The notes beneath the pieces are model-generated. The model was not told the origin of the DNA. It ran no database searches and worked only from the letters and a program-made list of their open reading frames with translations. This document shows, one piece after another, positions 1-11,160 of a DNA stretch of 64,000 nt; within the stretch, counting starts at the first letter, position 1, and each line of letters begins with the position of its first letter. Made by a program: the position numbers and the translations under genes. Origin of the DNA: Spodoptera frugiperda (lineage: Eukaryota > Arthropoda > Insecta > Lepidoptera > Noctuidae); NCBI RefSeq assembly GCF_023101765.2, contig NC_064239.1, forward strand, positions 8,811,315 through 8,875,314, read 5' to 3'.

Positions 1-109
1 AAATTTTATGCTCCTACGTCCGCGCAATTTTCGTAAAAAGCGGTCCAAAGTTTTTGCATCACGTATTAATATATAGATTACAGGTTATTCACGTGAGCTA
101 ATTTAGAAA

Positions 110-260
110 AGCATTCGATAGTTATTAGTTTCAAGATGGCTGCGTGAAAACTTCACCGCGTCTGTACACGCTGCTCATGAATAAGAGTCCCGTTGTGACT
201 CGAAACTAGTAGAGCTTTTCTCAATTACTTTACATGAGTAAGTCATTATTTTTAATGTTA
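110..260. repeat. MITE-like repeat copy (family M2) in the last intron of S0
   Basis: Contains the block 'gctgctcatgaataagagtc', then 'tgactcgaaactagtagag', 'cttttctc' and 'gagtaa'. The same order of blocks recurs at 36010-36155 and 63840-63995 and partly at 31535-31640, so this is a dispersed repeat rather than intron-specific sequence. Confidence 0.6.
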
Positions 261-277
261 TTTTTTTTTGTTTTTAG

Positions 278-427
278 GGTCGTTACCAATACAATGTGGA
301 TGTACAAAAAATAACCCAATCCTACTACGGAGGAAACTTTTTATTGGGAAACTGGACATTTCGATCACTTTTCTACAGCGATGAATGTAACTTCTATTGT
401 CTTGATATTAAAGTTCAATTGTTTTGA
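278..427 (+). CDS. Last exon of small secreted cysteine-rich protein S0 (partial)
   Basis: Terminal exon, 49 residues plus stop, following a pyrimidine-rich acceptor ending in AG at 276-277. The exon opens GRYQYNVDV, carries the sequon GNWT and ends with a C-x3-C pair (residues CNFYC) and a TGA stop. Spacing and motifs match exon 4 of three complete genes further right (S1-S3), so this is the 3' end of a fourth, leftmost paralogue whose signal-peptide exon and exons 2-3 lie outside the window. The family is not one I can name with confidence; exons of the complete copies suggest a secreted, N-glycosylated, disulfide-bonded protein of about 170 residues. Partial only because the window starts inside its last intron. 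Confidence 0.8.
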   Translation, partial: GRYQYNVDVQKITQSYYGGNFLLGNWTFRSLFYSDECNFYCLDIKVQLF

Positions 428-1177
428 ATTTATTTCCTTTTCAATACCGTACGCTTTTATTGGATCGAGGAACTAAGGTTACTAAGGAAAATGTAATAAA
501 ATCTAAGAATCAGAATTCCACACATTTTAGTTGTTGCATAGTTAATCATCAAACTTGGCAATCGCTGTATGGAGGATGTTTCCAACAAGCCTATCTGGAA
601 GTTATTGAGGGAAGCTTATGTTCAGCAGTGGACATCTTAAAGCTTTTTATATAACATACAATGGCGGACTTATGCCGATATGGTACCGGCATTTTATGGT
701 ACCTTTAAGCTGTTCTGCGTCTGATTTTGGTAGCTATAACATATTTAATTATTTTCTTCAAGATTAAAATCTTGTCTTATCTGCCAAAGACCTAGAATAT
801 AAGCTACCTACAATTTTGTGTGTAGAAAATCCTAAGGTACGCATTTTTACACCTGTACTTATCTTAAGTTTAAATTACTTAATTAATCACTATTTTCGTT
901 GATAATATAATACCCCCAATTTATTGCTAACATATTTTTGATAAATTACATAATATTATTATGTCACGGAAAAACCGTATTGTTGTTTTTCTACTTAAAA
1001 TTTGGACTCCGTACCAGACTTGTAGCAGATCAAATCAGGCTGAAAGATAGTCTAAACTTATCTAAAGCCTATGTTTTTGTTTTTAATCGGTTTTGGATTT
1101 CCCTACTCTGAGTGTTCGTTGCAGGTGTGGTGCTGATAAAAAATATTTTGTTCTCTCTGAAGCATATATATCTAGTC
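428..1177. other. Intergenic, AT-rich, no gene seen
   Basis: 3' flank of S0. A 76-codon open frame at 424-654 overlaps the S0 stop in another frame and has no domain, signal peptide or partner exon, so I do not call it a gene. Confidence 0.5.
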
Positions 1178-1420
1178 TTTTTTTTTTGAGGGGGAAAATC
1201 ATCCAATGACTTCTCCCGCCTTGGGTGAGGTGGGGGGAGTGTCAGACTCTTATTGACTAAAAACCACCCCCTTCCTTCTCCTGCTTTGAGCCGGAGCCCC
1301 AGTAACCTGTTACGTTGTCCGCAACTCCGGATCGGGCATCAGCCCTACTAGGCCCCATCTGTGGTGGTCTGGCTCTTTGAGGCGCGCGCAGAACGCGACG
1401 CGACGCGTCGTACGCACGGG
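1178..1420 (-). mobile_element. Poly-A-tailed SINE-like element N1, copy 1
   Basis: Reads on the minus strand: a GC-rich body ending 'ggatgattttcccc' and an A-rich tail (seen as poly-T at 1178 on the plus strand). The same body recurs about 15 times in this window in both orientations, with different 5' truncation points and always the same A-tailed 3' end, as expected for target-primed retrotransposition. It could be a SINE or the 3' tail of a LINE whose body is not in the window. Copy 1 abuts the tail of copy 2 at 1421. Confidence 0.8.
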
Positions 1421-1602
1421 CCTTTTTTTTTTTTTTTTTTTTTTTTTGAGGGGGGAAAATCATCCAATGACTTTTCTCGCCTTGGGCGAGGCGAGAGGGA
1501 GTGTCAGACTCTTACTGACTAAAAACCACCCCGTTCCTTCTCCTGCTTTTCGAGCCGGAGCCCCGGTAAACCCGCTAGGTAGTCCGCAGCTCGGATATAC
1601 AT
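1421..1602 (-). mobile_element. SINE-like element N1, copy 2, directly abutting copy 1
   Basis: Begins (plus strand) with a run of about 27 T and then the N1 body up to the 'gtccgcagct' block. Same orientation as copy 1, so two insertions stand head to tail with no unique DNA between them. The open frames of 60-80 codons here are repeat artefacts. Confidence 0.8.
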
Positions 1603-2129
1603 ATCTAGTTTAGATTAGTAAATAGAATTGGAATCTCTGTTTATAATATTGAAATAACGGCTTTTTACTACATGCATCTTACTAATATTATAAATGCGAA
1701 TGCTTGTGAGTTTGTGTGTGTGTTACTCAAATAAATTACACACTGTTGTTTTCGTATCAAATACATCAAGTACCTACTTATTAATTAACTGCACACAAAA
1801 TAAATGTTGTATCTTAACATTCCTCTTCATATTCGATAAGTATCGACACATAATACAAGTAACGCTCTTATGATAAAATGTGATACAAGAATATACCTAA
1901 TATCGAATGTGTATAGCAAAAACAACTCAATTACACGTACAATATTATGTCATAATGCAGACACATGTGCATTAAAATAAATTAACAGTCATCTCTGTTT
2001 ATCTTTATGACTGAAAAGCAGTACCTACTAAGTTTTATAATTGTACGATATTTGATCTTTTCCATTTAGAATTTACATTGGTATAGGTATTAAATACCTT
2101 TATAGATCACTAAATGCTATGCGCTAAAT

Positions 2130-4020
2130 AATTTCTGCTTCGTTCCAGTTGATTTGTCGGAGGTTGGAAGGATTATCCTGTCAATCAAATCCAAAGCGGT
2201 AGGTTGTGACAACATTTCTCGCCACATGATCGTTACTGTCCTAGATCACCTCCTACCTGCTATAACCCATGTTATTAACTTCTCCCTTTATTCCGGAACT
2301 TTCCCGTCCCTTTGGCGTAGAGCCTTTGTCCGTCCGCTACCAAAGGTCTCTACTCCCACTCTTCCTTCCCAATTCCGACCAATATCCATACTTCCTTTCC
2401 TGTCCAAGGTGCTCGAGGCCTGCGTACATAAACAACTTTCGAGTTTCATATACAGAAATGGACTAATTAGTCCATTACAATCTGGCTTCAGACCAGGCCA
2501 CAGCACTACTTCCGCCCTCCTTAAAGTGACTGGCGATATTAGAAACGGCTTTGAGGACACTAGAGCCACAGTCCTGGTTTTGGTGGATTTCTCGAATGCC
2601 TTCAATATGGTCAGTCACGACATCCTTTTAGCTATCCTATCCCACCTTACGGTCTCTGGCGAGTCACTGGAATGGTTTTCTTCTTATCTTCAGGAACGTC
2701 AGCAGTCGGTCAAACATGGTGACTCAACATCAAATTGGCGCGAACTAAAAGCTGGCGTTCCTCAGGGCGGTATACTTTCACCTCTCTTATTTTCTATCTT
2801 TATTAATCTAATCACTTCAGATCTTCAGTGTTCGTACCATCTGTATGCCGACGACTTGCAGCTTTACTGTCAGGCTGACTTTAACGATATACCGAATGCC
2901 ATCTCAAAAATTAACGATGACTTGTCTGCCATCAACAACTGGTCGTCACGGTTTGGGATCGCGGTGAACCCCAACAAATGCCAGGCGATCATCATCGGAA
3001 GCTCTCGCTCTCTGAGTAAAGTTGACAGTGCATCGCTACCGCCTGTTGTCTTTGACGGTGCGATCGTGCCGTTTAGTAGTAATGTTAAGGATCTCGGCTT
3101 ACTCATTGACAGCAATTTAAACTGGCAGGCACAAGTCACCAGTGTGTGCAAAAAAGTGACCGGATCACTGCGGTCTCTTTATCGTGTTAAGAATTTGCTT
3201 CCGTCTACCACCAAGTCAATGCTAGTGCAGGCCTTATTGTTCCCTATTATTGATTATGCGGATGTTTGTTATTACGACCTGAATGCAGATCTCCTCAATA
3301 AACTCGACCGACTTCTGAATAACTGCATTCGATTCGTTTTCAACCTGCGTAAATATGATCACGTTTCTGCACATCGGCTGCAATTAAAGTGGCTGCCCAT
3401 ACGCCAGCGCAGGGAGCAAAGGGCGCTTACCACACTCTTCTCCTTCCTCAACTCACCTTCTTCGCCTAGCTATCTTTCCTCTCTTTTTCAGTACACTTGC
3501 GCCAACCACAGCAAATATCTACGCTCTTCCAATAACCGGCTCCTTCAATGTCCTACACACCACACTAAATTCCTTCATTCATCTTTTTTTATACAATCTA
3601 TCTTGCTGTGGAACGCGCTCCCCACCGATGTCAGGATGCTGTCTACTCGCTTGACGTTCAAGCGGAGAGTTCGGGAGCTTCTTTTGAGGAGGTTGTCAGA
3701 GTCTTCATTATGATCATCACTATAATTAGTATGTATTATATGTATATATTATATGTAAATAGTATATGTAAATAGTATATGTAATGTTATTATGTAGGTT
3801 TATTATTTTTCCATGTTATTTAAATATATATTGGTATATATTTGTGTAAGTAGTTATATTCTATTTTTCCACCTGAGCTTTTTGTATTTACTTGCTCCAT
3901 GCACCTACCACTGGTTTTTCACTGCATCACCTAAAGGTTTGGCTGGTAGAAAATGCCTACGGCATTAAGCCCACCTTTGTACACATGTGCATAAAGTGTA
4001 AATAAATAAAATAAATAAAT
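2130..4020 (+). mobile_element. 5'-truncated non-LTR retrotransposon (CR1/L2/Jockey-group LINE)
   Basis: Contains the reverse transcriptase frame (2154-3713), an AT-rich 3' UTR with short tandem 'atatgtaaatagt' units near 3745-3785, a conserved 3' tail ('ggctggtagaaaatgcc', 'cattaagcccacctttgtac') common in Lepidoptera, and a terminal (TAAA)n-type microsatellite at about 4002-4020. Ending in a short tandem repeat rather than plain poly-A is typical of the CR1/L2-like group. The 5' end is cut within the coding region, so the endonuclease domain is absent. The exact 5' boundary is uncertain within about 30 bp. Confidence 0.85.
2154..3713 (+). CDS. Non-LTR retrotransposon reverse transcriptase, 5'-truncated but open
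   Basis: 519 codons without a stop or frameshift. Reverse transcriptase motifs in order: RPISILP and SKVLE near residues 75-90, QSGFRPGHST near 108-117, catalytic motif A in VLVDFSNAF near 140, VPQGGILSPLLF near 205, and the catalytic YADD in LYADDLQLY near 230. The C-terminal part continues through the usual LINE thumb-like region (LGLLIDSNLNW, near residue 315). The frame is open upstream of the first ATG-like codon, in agreement with 5' truncation of a longer ORF2. The upstream apurinic endonuclease domain is missing, so the protein is not autonomous, but the lack of decay says the insertion is young. The second Asp of the usual SKAFD motif is Asn here; this residue is not catalytic. Confidence 0.85.
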   Translation: MSEVGRIILSIKSKAVGCDNISRHMIVTVLDHLLPAITHVINFSLYSGTFPSLWRRAFVRPLPKVSTPTLPSQFRPISILPFLSKVLEACVHKQLSSFIYRNGLISPLQSGFRPGHSTTSALLKVTGDIRNGFEDTRATVLVLVDFSNAFNMVSHDILLAILSHLTVSGESLEWFSSYLQERQQSVKHGDSTSNWRELKAGVPQGGILSPLLFSIFINLITSDLQCSYHLYADDLQLYCQADFNDIPNAISKINDDLSAINNWSSRFGIAVNPNKCQAIIIGSSRSLSKVDSASLPPVVFDGAIVPFSSNVKDLGLLIDSNLNWQAQVTSVCKKVTGSLRSLYRVKNLLPSTTKSMLVQALLFPIIDYADVCYYDLNADLLNKLDRLLNNCIRFVFNLRKYDHVSAHRLQLKWLPIRQRREQRALTTLFSFLNSPSSPSYLSSLFQYTCANHSKYLRSSNNRLLQCPTHHTKFLHSSFFIQSILLWNALPTDVRMLSTRLTFKRRVRELLLRRLSESSL

Positions 4021-4177
4021 GGTCATCTAAGAGTGAATACAATAATTTATTTCATTCGTATCGAACAAATAATTTCAGTGACATTTAGTACATAGGTAAA
4101 CAGTAGGTATCTCATTAGATGTTGCTCCGTGCCAAAATCAGTCTTATTTTGAAAACAACATCACAAATACAATTTTG

Positions 4178-4268
4178 TAAAACTCTTTTTATGGTATAAA
4201 CCGGTAAACGAGCAGACGGATCACCTGATGGTAAGCAATCACCACCACCCATGGACACCCGAAGCGTA
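4178..4268 (-). repeat. Metulj-like SINE 3' fragment
   Basis: Minus-strand copy of the widespread lepidopteran tail 'cccatgggtggtggtgattg' ... 'ttaccatcaggtgatccg' ... ending in 'ataaaa'. Fuller copies stand at 9082, 37631 and 48580. I use 'Metulj-like' for its resemblance to the Heliconius SINE of that name; this name is from memory and needs a search. Confidence 0.65.
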
Positions 4269-4667
4269 TTTTGTCCAAATCCATGAGAATTTACGAACAA
4301 AACTAAAGTCCCGTGTGCCCAGACAACCGTGACCTACATTACAAATAAAGGGTCAGATTACATTATCCTTGAACTTTTGCTAATCCACGTCTCTTCAGAT
4401 CCACGTGTTTCATAATAATTCTATACCTACTTAATGGATTTTCAACTTTAATATACTGCGATAAAGTTTAAAATGTCGCTTGATAGGTTGGTGTCTGTCA
4501 TATAAAAGATAGGGCTTGAAACTGGAATGAATTGAGAGTCGACAGCTGTTTGAAAAATAACAAAAGGAGCAAGGGTTTATAATACAACACAAAACCAGTT
4601 TCTTGTTTTAAACTTTTACAGCAAAAGCTCTGCTTTTACTCCGTTTTTTCTTGTGATTTTTTTCTTT

Positions 4668-4862
4668 TTTTTAACGTCGTCCCACACTAGAATTTTCTCC
4701 TGTGTCGTGGGTGCGTTTACAAACATACAAGTTCACATACATATGACACCCAGACCAGAAAAAATAATTTGAAGATCACAAAAAGAATTGCTCCGTGAGG
4801 GAGTAGAACCATAATCGAGCTACACGTGACGCGGCAGCCAGTTGCCCAACCACCGCGCAAAA
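4668..4862 (-). mobile_element. tRNA-derived SINE (family T1)
   Basis: On the minus strand a tRNA-like head ('gcgcggtggttgggcaactg', a polymerase III A-box-like stretch) leads into a body with 'gggtgtcat', 'tttgtaaacgcacccacgac' and 'ggagaaaattcta'. Other copies at 11030, 28425, 48022, 48995 and 62612. It is too degenerate over the anticodon region to be a working tRNA. Confidence 0.7.
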
Positions 4863-5189
4863 CGTGCAGTCAAATTGTCGCATTTGTCAAACATTTGTTG
4901 CATCTACCACTGTCCGAAAAATTTAGCCCCACATAGGTTTGATTGTTCTATGTACAAAATGTCGAGGGACAGAATACAATATGGTATCCAATTATTTGAG
5001 CGTGGAGCGTTCTCCATACATTGACGCTCATATTATAAACATAAAATTCTATTATACCTATTATAAAAAAACAAACCAATTTTATATAAACATCTTTTTT
5101 GAGAAAAATAAAATAAAAGAAAAATAATAAATTTAAATGCAAGAAGTGGTAAAATCGAGAAAGAATCCGAAATAATATTTTTTTTTTTT

Positions 5190-6060
5190 GGGTACTACAA
5201 AATTTCTTTTCGTCTCAAAATATGGCATTATTGATCGTAATTTTATTATAGAACGAATTAACCCATCTCTGGCTTTTCCCCAAACATTGTAGTTGATGAT
5301 TCAGTGACCACTTTTACACATCGTTCTACCGACCTAACAAAGTTAATCCGGCAATTCAACCATAATTGGCAAGTCAGACGCAAGAAGATTTTCCAATTCT
5401 ATGTCACTGATATCCCTTAATATGGGAGGAGACGTTACCTGTGATTCACTCCATACAATCATATCAGTATAGTCTTATGCGTCGTAGTTTAAGAACTTTT
5501 AATATTCCAGATTGTTGATTTTTTCTGGCTGTGATTATTCATCTTATTGCCAATTCTTTTATATGTGGCCGATTCTCGTATAACATAGCTAATAAAAGAT
5601 TTTCAGGATGTGCAAAAAATGAATTTCTTTGTATAACTGGATCAATAATCTGCTTAAAGTCAGAGCTAAGGTTTCGGGAAAATTCTATTAATTCTATTAT
5701 ATACGTGGGTTGGGCCTTGTTTAAATGAACTTTCTTTCTTTATAGAAAACCAAACGGGAACATAAACTTTAACAATATATTCTGTGAGCTTTATTAACTG
5801 TGTTGAAGGATTGAGTGTGGAAACACATAATCTCAAGATTCAGTTAGCTGTTGTCAACCATCGCGCATGAGCCATTTTACCCGGATTTTTGTAAACACTA
5901 GAAATAGGAGGCTGTTCCGTTATTTTTCTCTTTTTCTTTGTTTCTAACAAAAATAATATGCTTTAAAGTATCTGCTACAGTTGGAAGCACAGATTTATTA
6001 ATCAAACAAGGTGGTCCAAAAATGGGGCAATCTGCTTCGGTTCACGAAATTCTCTTCGAC
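5190..6060 (-). pseudogene. Decayed transposon-like coding relic
   Basis: Conceptual minus-strand translation, with stops and at least two frameshifts, gives a consistent series of protein-like blocks: AHARWLTTAN, LRLCVSTLNPS, YIVKVYVPVWFSIKK (about 5870-5720), then DFKQIIDPVIQRNSFFAHPE and LLLAMLYENRPHIKEL (about 5660-5540), then DMIVWSESQV and DISDIELENLLASDLP (about 5470-5360), then SVERCVKVVTESS (about 5320). The blocks run in one order on one strand, so this is a single broken gene and not chance. They resemble a multi-copy uncharacterised arthropod protein family that I recall only from memory; I cannot name a superfamily. No intact frame longer than about 65 codons survives. Confidence 0.6.
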
Positions 6061-6562
6061 ATTATAACGTAGGTATTTTATTAATTTTAAACTCACAATT
6101 TAAAACGAACTGAATCACACAATTAATAGCACTGGACTAATGTTAACGTGGCGGTAGAAATGTAAATAACATCATCATCAAAACATTCAAACTAAACAAC
6201 TCAACTTACAAAGTACCCACTATTTTTGTTTATATTTTAATAAATTTGGCGTAGTATTATCATACGTTAGCAATTTATTACCATTATATGGATTACTTAT
6301 TATGAAATTTATGATATACAGGATATTATAATTCACAATAATAATAAAATAATTGTTTATTTCTTTGTATATGAAGTTCTTTATTATGGGTCGATTTCAT
6401 GATTTTTTATAAACTTCAAGCGGCAGTAGAGGGCTAAAAGTGGGTTCCAATATTTTTTTAATTATTTTTCTCGTACATTTGGGAGTACAATACAACAAAC
6501 TACTGCTATTCAAATGAGAAAATCAAAAAAAAATTTTAACGCTCCACCCTAATGTACATACC

Positions 6563-6768
6563 CCCACCACATATGGGGCCCAGGAGGGCAGATGTCTGAT
6601 CTGGAGCTGCGGACTACCTAGCGGGTTTGTCGGGGCTCCGGCTCGAGAAGCAGGAATAGGAACGGGGTAATTGTTAGTCAAAAAGAGTCTGACACTCCCT
6701 CTCGCCTCGTCCAAAGCGGGAGAAGTCATTGGATGATTTTTCCCGCCTCAAAAAAAAACCATGTATAC
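6563..6768 (+). mobile_element. SINE-like element N1, copy 3
   Basis: Plus-strand N1 body from 'catatggggcccaggagggc' through 'gagtctgacactccctctcg' to 'ggatgatttttcccgcctc' and an A9 tail. Confidence 0.8.
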
Positions 6769-9081
6769 CCAAACAAAACCTTGAATTCTCCCACACCTAT
6801 TTACAAAATGATATGTAATAGGTACTTATGAGTGGTATAAATGATTTCTGCAAATCATTTCAGCACTATGACACTACTTATCGTAATAATACTACACAGA
6901 GAGCTGTAAACAACCAGTTTATCATGGTCTCGATTTATATAATCTTTTCACACATTCGACGGTCAATTTATACCAGCTACTCATAATATGATTGTGTTAC
7001 CTACTACAGATAAGCTAAGATCAGCTGTTGTCTTTATTATGTTTAGGTACACTCGTTAAGTTAAATAATGTCGTTCAAGATTAACTTGTTAATTATTTTG
7101 TATTTTTAAGCAGTTATCTTGTTATCTATGGACCAGCACTAAGATATATTATTTTTGCTCTTACTACCTATAATAACAGCTTAAAATTGTATCGAAGATT
7201 TGGGTGCAAATGGTTTCAAAGACGGTTAGAAAAAAATAATCTTGACTGTCTTTCATCAAACTATGTATGTTTTTATGGAATAGAAAGCAAACAAGCAAAC
7301 ACATCATTCTGCTCGGCTCCAATTGAACGTTTTGTTGCACAGCCTACAACCTTTCTCGATAAATGAACTATCCAACACAGAAAGATTTTTTCAAATCGGA
7401 CCAGCAGTTCCAGAGATTATTAAGGCGTTCAAACAAACAATCTCTTTACATATTTATATATGTATTATATACGAGGATAGATTGAACATCAAATTAGTTA
7501 TTAGACTAAACGCTCATAATATACCGTGAGATTCATTCACGCTTATCTCAAGAGTATGCAATTACACGATCAGATGGAATAATACCAACATAAAAGACTT
7601 AATCATCACGCCACTGTGGAATCAAGCATACAATAAATGATTTACTGTATCCCTTATCAATAATGTTTTTCATTTCACTTTGTTGTTAATTTATTTGTTG
7701 TCAACAGTACGATAAGTTGGACCCCTGGCATATAAACAGGACGCATAGTGATAAACTTTATATCTACCTTACATATTTTATTTATAAAAATTAATGAGGT
7801 ATAAAATGTAAGTAAATAAGATTGTTAGTGAAATATATGTATTATTTTTATATCGGATAATGGGATAAGCACACCACAACCTCCCATACCGCTGCAACAC
7901 CTGTAAGCCGTCACTTCACCGGAACATTGAAGTCCGGTGCGTCTCAGGGACATGAATGACTGCCTTAGATCCCGCAACGAAATTAATCAGAAGATATTAT
8001 TATGTTTGTCCACCTAAAGTTATGAAAGAATTTATTGAAAACTGAAAAAAATAACCTTAAATCTTTAAAAAATACTGAAATTGTTACTTGATTTATTTTA
8101 TTGCTTTTGTCTATACATATAGATAGATAAGTACTCAAAAAATTATGCGTTTAACAACAAAACTATCTTATCATTTTAACAGCTATGGACTGTTATGCGC
8201 AAAACATACCCAAGTACCTACTTGGGTACTCACCCATATATCAATAACCTTGAGTCTACACTAACCATATTCCGTTGCTTATGATATTCAAACAGCACTT
8301 GATATTATTTATAGAACACATCGAAATTCCTATTTTTGTGCCTTTCCGGGTATTCAGTTATTATCATCCATTTTGGTGTAAATACAAGCTTAGTATATAA
8401 GTTGCGCGCTGTAATAATAGGGGAACACTATATAATATCAACTAGCTTCTGCCAGTGGCTTCATCTGTGGTCCTGTGGATAGACCAATCCGAGTCGAATG
8501 CGATTTACACAAATGTATTTAATTGTCTTCTTTCAACTTAACATCAGTGTATTTATAAAAATATTTATAAGGCGAAAGGTTCGGTGTATGTTAGTTATTC
8601 AATCACGTCAAAACGGCTGAAGGGCTTGGAATAAAAATAATATATAAGAAAATATATTGAAACAGGGAGAGTAATTAGATTATATATTAGTATAAGGTAT
8701 TATGTAAAAGTCCCCAAAAATAAATAAAGAGTAAAAAAAGGGAGAGACTTAAGTCTCTAACAACACATAGGGCTAGATAGTACCTATCTCTAAAACTGTA
8801 AAATTATCTAAATTATCTAGTAATTAATTGTATTTTTCGATTATGATAGCACGTACCTATTAGAAGTAGCTATAGGTAGTAGATCAAAGTCTAAACGGAA
8901 ATCCGATACCAAATCACAAGATTATTGACACGATGAAATGACTGCTCATGATTACAATATTACATTTAATTTTATATCTAGATGTTTTTCCTCACTTCCA
9001 TTACTTGGCATTTTGCAGACATCTATGTACATAAAAATATATAATATTATGGACTTGTATTTAATTAGGTACCTTTTAATT
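6769..9081. other. Gene-free AT-rich stretch with old repeat fragments
   Basis: No open frame with domain or splice support. Fragments of a dispersed RTE-like 3' tail are visible at 7338-7445 (minus; 'aaagattttttcaaatcgga') and near 8588-8630 ('ttattcaatcacgtcaaaac'). Otherwise I see nothing recognisable. Confidence 0.5.
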
Positions 9082-9390
9082 GTGGGAGAGCCATGCTTCG
9101 GCAAGAATGGGCTGGCTCGACCGGAGTGATACCACGGCCTTACAGAAAACCGACGTGAAACAACGCTTGTGTTTCGTTATATGAGTGAGGTTACCGGAGG
9201 CCCAATTACCCTCTTCCCTAATTTTCGCAATCCCCGATTCCCCAAAAGCCCTTAAATTCCTAACCCCTAAAGGCCGGCAACGCACTTGTAAGTTGTAACA
9301 TCTCTAGTGTTTCGGGTGTCCATGGGCGGCGGCGATTGCTTACCATCAGGTGATCCGTGTGCTCATTTACCGGCTTATAACATAAAAACA
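9082..9390 (+). mobile_element. Metulj-like SINE, nearly full length
   Basis: Begins 'tgtgggagagccatgcttcg', continues through 'ggagtgataccacggcc', 'gaaaaccgacgtgaaacaac', 'gtgaggttaccggaggccc', 'ggccggcaacgcacttgtaa' and 'tgcttaccatcaggtgatcc', and ends 'cataaaaac'. Same order of blocks at 20289, 37631 and 48580. Confidence 0.75.
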
Positions 9391-10193
9391 AAAAATAATA
9401 ACGTATGCGGCGAACTTGCCTTAATAATGCAATAAGAGATTCTGTATATACGAATCGCTTGAAGTCATCTGAAGCTTATATGTATTAAAAAATAAGACAA
9501 AAAAAACATCTCAAAATAATGCAAAGTCACTTCTAACTAATATAAGATTAAGAGTAACTGATTAATCAGTAGATATTGTACGTATCAATAATAACATTCA
9601 TTTGAAGTCTGCTAAGCACCTACTTGAAAACTCCAATCATTGTGATAACGTTTAAGATTATACAAGATTAAAGGAAATCGGATAAAATAATTGACAAATT
9701 ATTCTGTTTATATAAAGTTTCTGCCATGATGTCACTTTTCGGAACAGCAATAAAGCGCTTCAAAATATTTTTTTGCAAGAATTTACAAAGGAAGATCAGA
9801 CATTCTAACTGCCGATTACTTAAACTATTCCTTAATTACGATTTTGTATCGAAAACGATTGCTAAGGAATGGGTTAAGTAACCATTAAATGACTCTGAGT
9901 ACGGCAGTTAAAGTCATTGTATTCTGCCTGCAAGCAAGCGTGCAAAGTATTAACATTCCAAATTAATGTTACCATTATAAATTACATAATCACAATATTT
10001 GAGTTTATGTCATGGTCAGAAACATATTCTTAATGAAAGGAGGAATAAATCCTACGATAAATAACAACGCCCACTTTTAAACTATCTTTCTCTTAATTGA
10101 ATAAAAAAGTCAATAAAATATCAATAAATCGCTTTGTTTTCAAGTAACTAACTAAAGTATTGTAATAATTACATTGCCTGTAAACTACATGGA

Positions 10194-10599
10194 TAATATA
10201 CAACGTGTAACAAAAAGGGGGTATACAATACATATCAATTGCACGGCTTCTAGATAACATAACAAACGATACGGGAAGGGTTTTTTAAACTCATGTTTTC
10301 ATGGTACCTACCAAGTTATGAATTTTTCAAATCGCGCCGCCGCGTGATTCAAAATTAGGTAGACAGGTACTAGGCGATCAGATTGACAGAAGAAATGTTT
10401 CGTAATATTAGCGAGTGACCCCTGTAGTGTTGTGACATGTTTGTATGATTTAAAATCAAGAACCATGCGATACCAAGTATTTGGTACAAATTTTTTTTAA
10501 TCGTATTTTAAGCTGAAACTTCGTGTAGAGACTCTATTCAACCTGTATTCATCAGCCCTTCTTGATGTATATGGGTATTTTGTTACACGTTGTATATTA
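10194..10599. mobile_element. Short transposon with 22-bp terminal inverted repeats (MITE)
   Basis: The left end 10194-10215 and the right end 10578-10599 are exact inverted copies (starting 'taatatacaacgtgtaac'). The 406-bp unit has no coding capacity, so it is a non-autonomous DNA element. The ends are partly palindromic (TATA), which hides the target-site duplication. Confidence 0.8.
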
Positions 10600-10879
10600 G
10601 ATACACGTTTATACCTAACTGATAAAATTCAACCAATGTCAATCTCCTACACAAGGTCAATGCCAAGATTTATTTACAGTTCAAAGTCAAAGTCAAAGCA
10701 TTTATTTCAATTAATCCTAAATTAGGCACTTTTGAAACGTCAAATTGAATTGTCCGTCAGTCTGTCTATCAGTGAAGCTAGGTGCTCGTTCCAAAGTGTA
10801 GCTTCGAATGGAGAAGAACGAGCAAGAAACTCCATAGTAAAATGGTAGCTACTTTGATGATTAAGTAATCACAGATACA

Positions 10880-11010
10880 CATTTTTTGAGAGGTGAAAAT
10901 CATCAAAAGCCTCTCTCTGCCCTGGGTGACGCAAGAGGGAGTGTCAGACTCTTACTGACTAAAAACCACCCTGTTCCTACTCCTGCTACGAGCCGAAACT
11001 GCTGCAGTAA
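10880..11010 (-). mobile_element. SINE-like element N1, copy 4 (truncated)
   Basis: Minus-strand N1 3' part with tail at 10880 ('tttttgagaggtgaaaatca'). The body stops near 'ctacgagccgaaactg' and is more diverged than most copies. Confidence 0.65.
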
Positions 11011-11029
11011 CCCTTGCAGACACAGTTGC

Positions 11030-11160
11030 ACCTGTCGAGGTTGGCGCTGTGGCTGGGCACCTGGCTGTCGTGCAACGTGTAGCGGGTTCGATTCCCAGAG
11101 TATCATGTGCATGTGAAATTCTATCTTTGTAAACGCACCCACGAAAGATAAGATTTATGG
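11030..11160 (+). mobile_element. tRNA-derived SINE (family T1)
   Basis: tRNA-like head 'ggcgctgtggctgggcacct' with B-box 'gggttcgattcccag', followed by 'catgtgaaattctatctttg' and 'taaacgcacccacgaaaga'. The body after the head matches the other T1 copies. Confidence 0.7.

Noticed and set aside
424..654. 76-codon open frame overlapping the end of S0
   Set aside because: Out of frame with the S0 stop, no domain, no signal peptide, no conservation with the regions after S1-S3.
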